Assembly (NCBI GenBank): GCA_017937025.1
Contig: JAGBEJ010000011.1
Span: 50,063-114,062 of the forward strand
DNA from: Paludibacteraceae bacterium
GTDB lineage: Bacteria > Bacteroidota > Bacteroidia > Bacteroidales > Paludibacteraceae
Length of the DNA stretch: 64,000 nt
Reading direction: 5' to 3'
This document shows, in pieces, positions 61,404 to 64,000 of the stretch (position 1 is its first letter; every line of letters starts with the position of its first letter). The position numbers and the translations under genes were made by a program. The notes under the pieces were generated by a model. The model was not told where the DNA came from. It was given only the letters and a program-made list of their open reading frames with translations, and searched no databases.

Positions 61404-61430
61404 AAAGGACGCTGTGTTTTAGCGTCCTTT
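61404..61430 (-). terminator. Intrinsic terminator of the COG0523 gene
   Basis: Perfect 10-bp stem (61404-61413 with 61421-61430), followed on the minus strand by a run of T. Confidence 0.8.
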
Positions 61431-61450
61431 CATCTTTCAGTGTCTATGTC

Positions 61451-62734
61451 TTACTCCAGGCACATGTCCAGTTCTTTGATTATTGCATCCTTGTCCATGT
61501 GCTGACCGATGAATACGAGTTTTATCATTCTGTCGCCGTACTCCTCGTCCCAGTCTCTTGCCAGTCCTGGCTCTTTTCTCATCAGTTCAGCCAGCTCGTC
61601 GGCAGGCATAGTGGCGTACCACAGTCCAGCCTCCTTGACACTCTTTTGTATTCCTGCCTGCTCGAACACGTAGCACATGTCTCTTTTCTCCTTGAAGTAG
61701 CACATGCCCTTGGCTCTGATTATGCTCTTAGGCCATCGGCGTGCCACGAAGTCGTCGAACTTGTTCAGGTCGAAAGCCTGTCGGCGGAAGTAAACGAACG
61801 TGCCTATGCCGTACTCGTCGCCGTGCGGATGGTCCTTGTCGTGGTGGTGTCCGCAGTGGCACACGCCATGCTCATGGTCGCAGTGGCTGTGGTCCTCGTG
61901 CTCGTGGTCATGGTGGTGTTCATGCTCGTCGTGGTCATGGTGATGGTGGTGATGCTCGTGCTCATCGTCATCGTCTTCGTCTTCGTCATCGTCTTCGTCA
62001 ACGTGCTTTTCTATTTCGTTGATCCATGTGGCGGAAGTCGCCACCTTCTCGAAGTCGAACAAGTGTGTGTTCACCAGCTTGTCGAGGTCCACGTCGCCGT
62101 AGTTGCATTCCACGATTTCCGCCTTAGGCTGTATCGCCTTAAGTATCTCTTTGATTCTCTTAAGCTCCTCTGGTTTCACGTCGGCAGCCTTGTTCAGCAG
62201 TATCATGTTGCAGAACTCGATTTGCTGTATCACGAGGTTCTCGATGTCGTCGTCCTCAAGGTGCTTTTTCTGCAGGTCGTCGCCGCATCTGAACTCGCTT
62301 TGCAGTCTCACCGCATCTACGACCGACGCGATGCAGTCAAGCCTTATCTCGCCGTTCTCGGAGTATTTCGCGTCGAGGTTAGGCATCGAGCAGATTGTCT
62401 GCGCGATAGGCGCAGGCTCGCAGATGCCGCTGGCTTCTATCACGATGTAGTCGAACTTCTTCATTGACGTTATGTCGTGCAGCTGCTCCACGAGGTCCAT
62501 TTTCAGCGAGCAGCAGATGCATCCGTTCTGCAGCGCCACGAGGCTGTCGTCCTTCTGTCCCACGATTCCGCCTTTCTGTATCAGTTCCGCGTCTATGTTC
62601 ACTTCGCCGATGTCGTTCACTATTACGGCGAATTTTATGCCTTTCTTGTTTGACAGGATTCTGTTCAGCAGTGTCGTCTTGCCGCTGCCGAGGTATCCGG
62701 TCAGCAGAAGCACAGGGATTTCTTTGTTTTCCAT
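61451..62734 (-). CDS. COG0523/CobW family zinc metallochaperone GTPase
   Basis: 427 residues from the ATG at 62734; the seven-codon longer start lacks support. G3E-type GTPase: Walker A GYLGSGKT (13-20), the metal-binding CxCC motif GCICC (71-75), IEASGICEP, and LNKAADV as the NKxD-like box. A His/Asp/Glu-rich metal-binding loop occupies about 245-306 (runs of H separated by D and E). The C-terminal CobW_C domain follows. Such proteins deliver zinc (or another metal) under limitation. A -7 box is at 62758-62765; no clear Zur site is visible. Confidence 0.88.
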   Translation of the reverse strand: MENKEIPVLLLTGYLGSGKTTLLNRILSNKKGIKFAVIVNDIGEVNIDAELIQKGGIVGQKDDSLVALQNGCICCSLKMDLVEQLHDITSMKKFDYIVIEASGICEPAPIAQTICSMPNLDAKYSENGEIRLDCIASVVDAVRLQSEFRCGDDLQKKHLEDDDIENLVIQQIEFCNMILLNKAADVKPEELKRIKEILKAIQPKAEIVECNYGDVDLDKLVNTHLFDFEKVATSATWINEIEKHVDEDDDEDEDDDDEHEHHHHHHDHDEHEHHHDHEHEDHSHCDHEHGVCHCGHHHDKDHPHGDEYGIGTFVYFRRQAFDLNKFDDFVARRWPKSIIRAKGMCYFKEKRDMCYVFEQAGIQKSVKEAGLWYATMPADELAELMRKEPGLARDWDEEYGDRMIKLVFIGQHMDKDAIIKELDMCLE

Positions 62735-62757
62735 AATTCTTTTCTTAAAAATCAATG

Positions 62758-62765
62758 CAAAAGTA
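62758..62765 (-). promoter_or_regulatory. -7 box of the COG0523 gene
   Basis: TACTTTTG on the minus strand, 24 bases before the ATG. A dyad AACACT/AGTGTT lies further upstream (62821-62837). Confidence 0.5.
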
Positions 62766-62857
62766 ATAAAAAGATGAGCCTCGTTGTCTTTTGGCGCGGT
62801 GAGTTTATAATGTCGCTTTTAACACTTGATGAGTGTTGTCCGCGTATGCGCATAAAA

Positions 62858-62885
62858 AAAGGTGCCGGATTTTCCCAGCACCTTT
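62858..62885 (-). terminator. Terminator of the DUF3332 gene
   Basis: About 10-bp stem with one mismatch or wobble (62858-62868 with 62875-62885), followed on the minus strand by a run of T. Confidence 0.75.
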
Positions 62886-62904
62886 CTTTTTTTGTGAGAA
62901 TCAA

Positions 62905-63441
62905 TTACTCTGCGAATGCTACAGTATTGCCTGTTGTGATAGCCTTGTAAGCAACTGCTCCAGCCTGTGACAGTTCAACAACTGCGTCAGAACCGAACAT
63001 CTTAACGTGGTTGTCGTCAACGAATGTCATAAACTTGACTTCCTTGCCGTCCTTAACAGCTGACCATGAGTTGTCCTCTGCGTTGTAAACAAGGTCGAGC
63101 TGACCTTCCTGGCCTTCCTTTGTGATAGTGTAGCCGTTCTGGTGAGATGCGATGCGGAATGTTCCGTTAGCGTCCTTTACAGTCTTCACTGTGTTCACAC
63201 CCATTGGGTTGCTGCCTGACCAGAACTCAATTGTGTTGATAACCCAGAAATCTACGAAAGCGGAAATCTCATAAACTGGAAGAATCCAGAAGCAGATGTA
63301 AACGAGCTCGTTCACCCACTTGTTGCTGATGCCGCCATTCCACTCAAGCACCTTGTTGAACAATGCGTAAGAACCGATACAAGAGCTGAACATTACGCTA
63401 CTTGCTAATACTGCAGAAACTGCGATGATAAGTTTTCTCAT
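62905..63441 (-). CDS. DUF3332 family lipoprotein
   Basis: 178 residues. The lipobox FSSC (about 18-21) marks a lipoprotein. The DUF3332 body begins IGSYALFNKVLEWN and contains a hydrophobic stretch with several Trp (about 42-78, KWVNELVYICFWILPVYEI in part), then a beta-rich half. The function is unknown; it is common in Bacteroidota and Proteobacteria. A -7 box (TACATTTG) lies at 63473-63480 and a terminator follows, so it is a single-gene unit with favoured codons. Confidence 0.85.
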   Translation of the reverse strand: MRKLIIAVSAVLASSVMFSSCIGSYALFNKVLEWNGGISNKWVNELVYICFWILPVYEISAFVDFWVINTIEFWSGSNPMGVNTVKTVKDANGTFRIASHQNGYTITKEGQEGQLDLVYNAEDNSWSAVKDGKEVKFMTFVDDNHVKMFGSDAVVELSQAGAVAYKAITTGNTVAFAE

Positions 63442-63472
63442 TTTTTTATTAATTATTTAGTTATAACCATGG

Positions 63473-63480
63473 CAAATGTA
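63473..63480 (-). promoter_or_regulatory. -7 box of the DUF3332 gene
   Basis: TACATTTG on the minus strand, 32 bases before the start codon. Confidence 0.55.
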
Positions 63481-63535
63481 TGAATTATTACGAATAAATG
63501 ACTCTGAAACATGAAAAATGTGTGTGGAGTATGGA

Positions 63536-63564
63536 TTGAAAAACTTATCTGTGAACTAGCTTTG
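63536..63564 (+). promoter_or_regulatory. Promoter upstream of a 50-codon ORF
   Basis: TTG at 63536-63538 and TAGCTTTG at 63557-63564, 18 bases apart, ending 17 bases before the ATG at 63582. Confidence 0.5.
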
Positions 63565-63581
63565 TTTTTTTGGAGTTCTAT

Positions 63582-63734
63582 ATGTTCTGTGCTTTTCTCT
63601 TCTTGAACCAGTTTTTCAGTCTTTTCACGCCTTCGCCCGACGACCCCAACGCCGAGTTCTACGCCAAGCGTCCATGCGCATTCTATGTGGCTGTGGCTGC
63701 GGAGCTGGTGGGGGAACGCATAAACGCGATGTGA
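63582..63734 (+). CDS. Possible small protein of 50 residues, or gene remnant
   Basis: An ATG at 63582 is preceded by GGAG at 63572-63575 (6-base spacing, an unusual Shine-Dalgarno match for this phylum) and by a fitting promoter. The frame runs 50 codons to a TGA and is followed by a terminator. The N-terminal third is hydrophobic (FCAFLFLNQFFSLF). The rest (DDPNAEFYAKRPCAFYVAV, then AAELVGERINAM) has GC-rich codons that look like the tail of a larger protein. It is either a real small gene or a promoter-fused fragment of a decayed gene. I recognise no family. Confidence 0.4.
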   Translation: MFCAFLFLNQFFSLFTPSPDDPNAEFYAKRPCAFYVAVAAELVGERINAM

Positions 63735-63756
63735 TTATAATCTGACAAAAATATGA

Positions 63757-63791
63757 AAGGCAATGCGATGAGCATTGCCTTCGTTGTTTTT
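63757..63791 (+). terminator. Intrinsic terminator after the 50-codon ORF
   Basis: Perfect 10-bp stem (63757-63766 with 63772-63781) followed by a T-rich tract. Confidence 0.75.
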
Positions 63792-63804
63792 GCCTTGAAA
63801 TAGG

Positions 63805-63839
63805 AAATCGGCAGCAAAACGAGTCTGCTGCCGATTTTT
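63805..63839. terminator. Terminator at the end of the partial minus-strand gene
   Basis: Perfect 12-bp stem (63805-63816 with 63826-63837) with a T run on the plus strand and a weaker one on the minus strand. It lies just past the stop of the right-edge gene. Confidence 0.65.
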
Positions 63840-63860
63840 GATATGAGGCTGGATTGTGTT

Positions 63861-64000
63861 TTACTTAATCATAACCTTCTTTCCCTTGCTGCTGATGTTT
63901 ATGCCTCTCTGTGGAGCGCTGAGGCGGCGGCCATGCAGGTCATACCATTGCTCGGTGCCGTCTAAGTCCTTTGTTTGGATGGCGGTGGCGGTTGTCGGAA
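63861..64000 (-). CDS. C-terminal part of a probable type IX secreted protein (partial)
   Basis: The minus-strand frame is open from the window edge to a TAA at 63861-63863, giving 45 residues. The tail reads EQWYDLHGRRLSAPQRGI followed by NISSKGKKVMIK. The pattern YDLxGRR...P.rGi.I..GKKV.i.K is the common C-terminal sorting-domain-like end of surface and secreted proteins in Prevotella and relatives. It implies export through the type IX system, whose SprA translocon is encoded in this window. The bulk of the protein lies outside, so the function is unknown. Confidence 0.75.
   Translation of the reverse strand, partial: PTTATAIQTKDLDGTEQWYDLHGRRLSAPQRGINISSKGKKVMIK

Noticed and set aside
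61379..62467. 362-codon plus-strand open frame rich in Val and Leu
   Set aside because: It is the reverse of the His/Asp-rich COG0523 gene and has no independent support.

Overview
The window reads as a chromosomal segment of a Bacteroidota bacterium, most like the Prevotella/Bacteroidales lineage. Evidence: TonB-dependent receptors (one paired with a DUF4249 lipoprotein), a giant SprA type IX secretion translocon, BspA-like leucine-rich and FISUMP-type lipoproteins, a short Flavobacteriia-type arginine decarboxylase, a C-terminal type IX sorting-like tail at the right edge, and many copies of the Bacteroidota -7 promoter box TAnnTTTG with a TTG-type element about 18-20 bases upstream. No insertion sequence, prophage, CRISPR array or rRNA operon was seen.

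Layout. 1-2.8 kb: a TonB receptor and a small membrane protein. 2.9-11.1 kb: a complete hexuronate catabolic set, uxaA and uxaB on the minus strand, uxaC, kdgK, eda and exuT on the plus strand. It takes glucuronate/galacturonate to pyruvate and glyceraldehyde-3-phosphate. 11.2-14.3 kb: a TonB receptor/DUF4249 pair. 14.3-20.7 kb: an HD phosphohydrolase, namZ (peptidoglycan recycling), a DivIC-like division protein, dnaX and an M3 peptidase. 20.9-31 kb: ruvA-sprA-dsbD. 31-36.1 kb: grpE-dnaJ, an MgtC-like protein and clpC. 36.3-38.1 kb: tRNA-Lys(CTT), a cluster of framed palindromes, a strongly structured candidate non-coding RNA and a FISUMP lipoprotein. 38.2-49 kb: mainly envelope and secreted proteins. 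49.2-54.5 kb: speA, dnaA, a pRiA4b-like protein, miaA and a LysE exporter. 54.6-64 kb: pheT, an RluA-type synthase, a Ser-rich secreted protein, a TIGR02757 protein, a COG0523 metallochaperone, a DUF3332 lipoprotein, a possible 50-residue gene and the tail of a probable type IX cargo protein.

Most notable points. (1) dnaX is split at a run of ten A: the zero frame stops exactly where the clamp-loader domains end, and the tau-specific part continues in the +1 frame, which suggests slippage-dependent gamma/tau production (or a homopolymer error). (2) A roughly 315-nt structured RNA at about 36811-37127 has its own promoter, several helices, a long-range pairing and a terminator, and matches no family I can name. 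(3) A set of short palindromes around it keeps a constant border but changes its core with compensating substitutions. (4) A 20-bp direct repeat sits in the speA leader. No single locus proves a new multi-gene system; the RNA and palindrome cluster is the best candidate for something undescribed.
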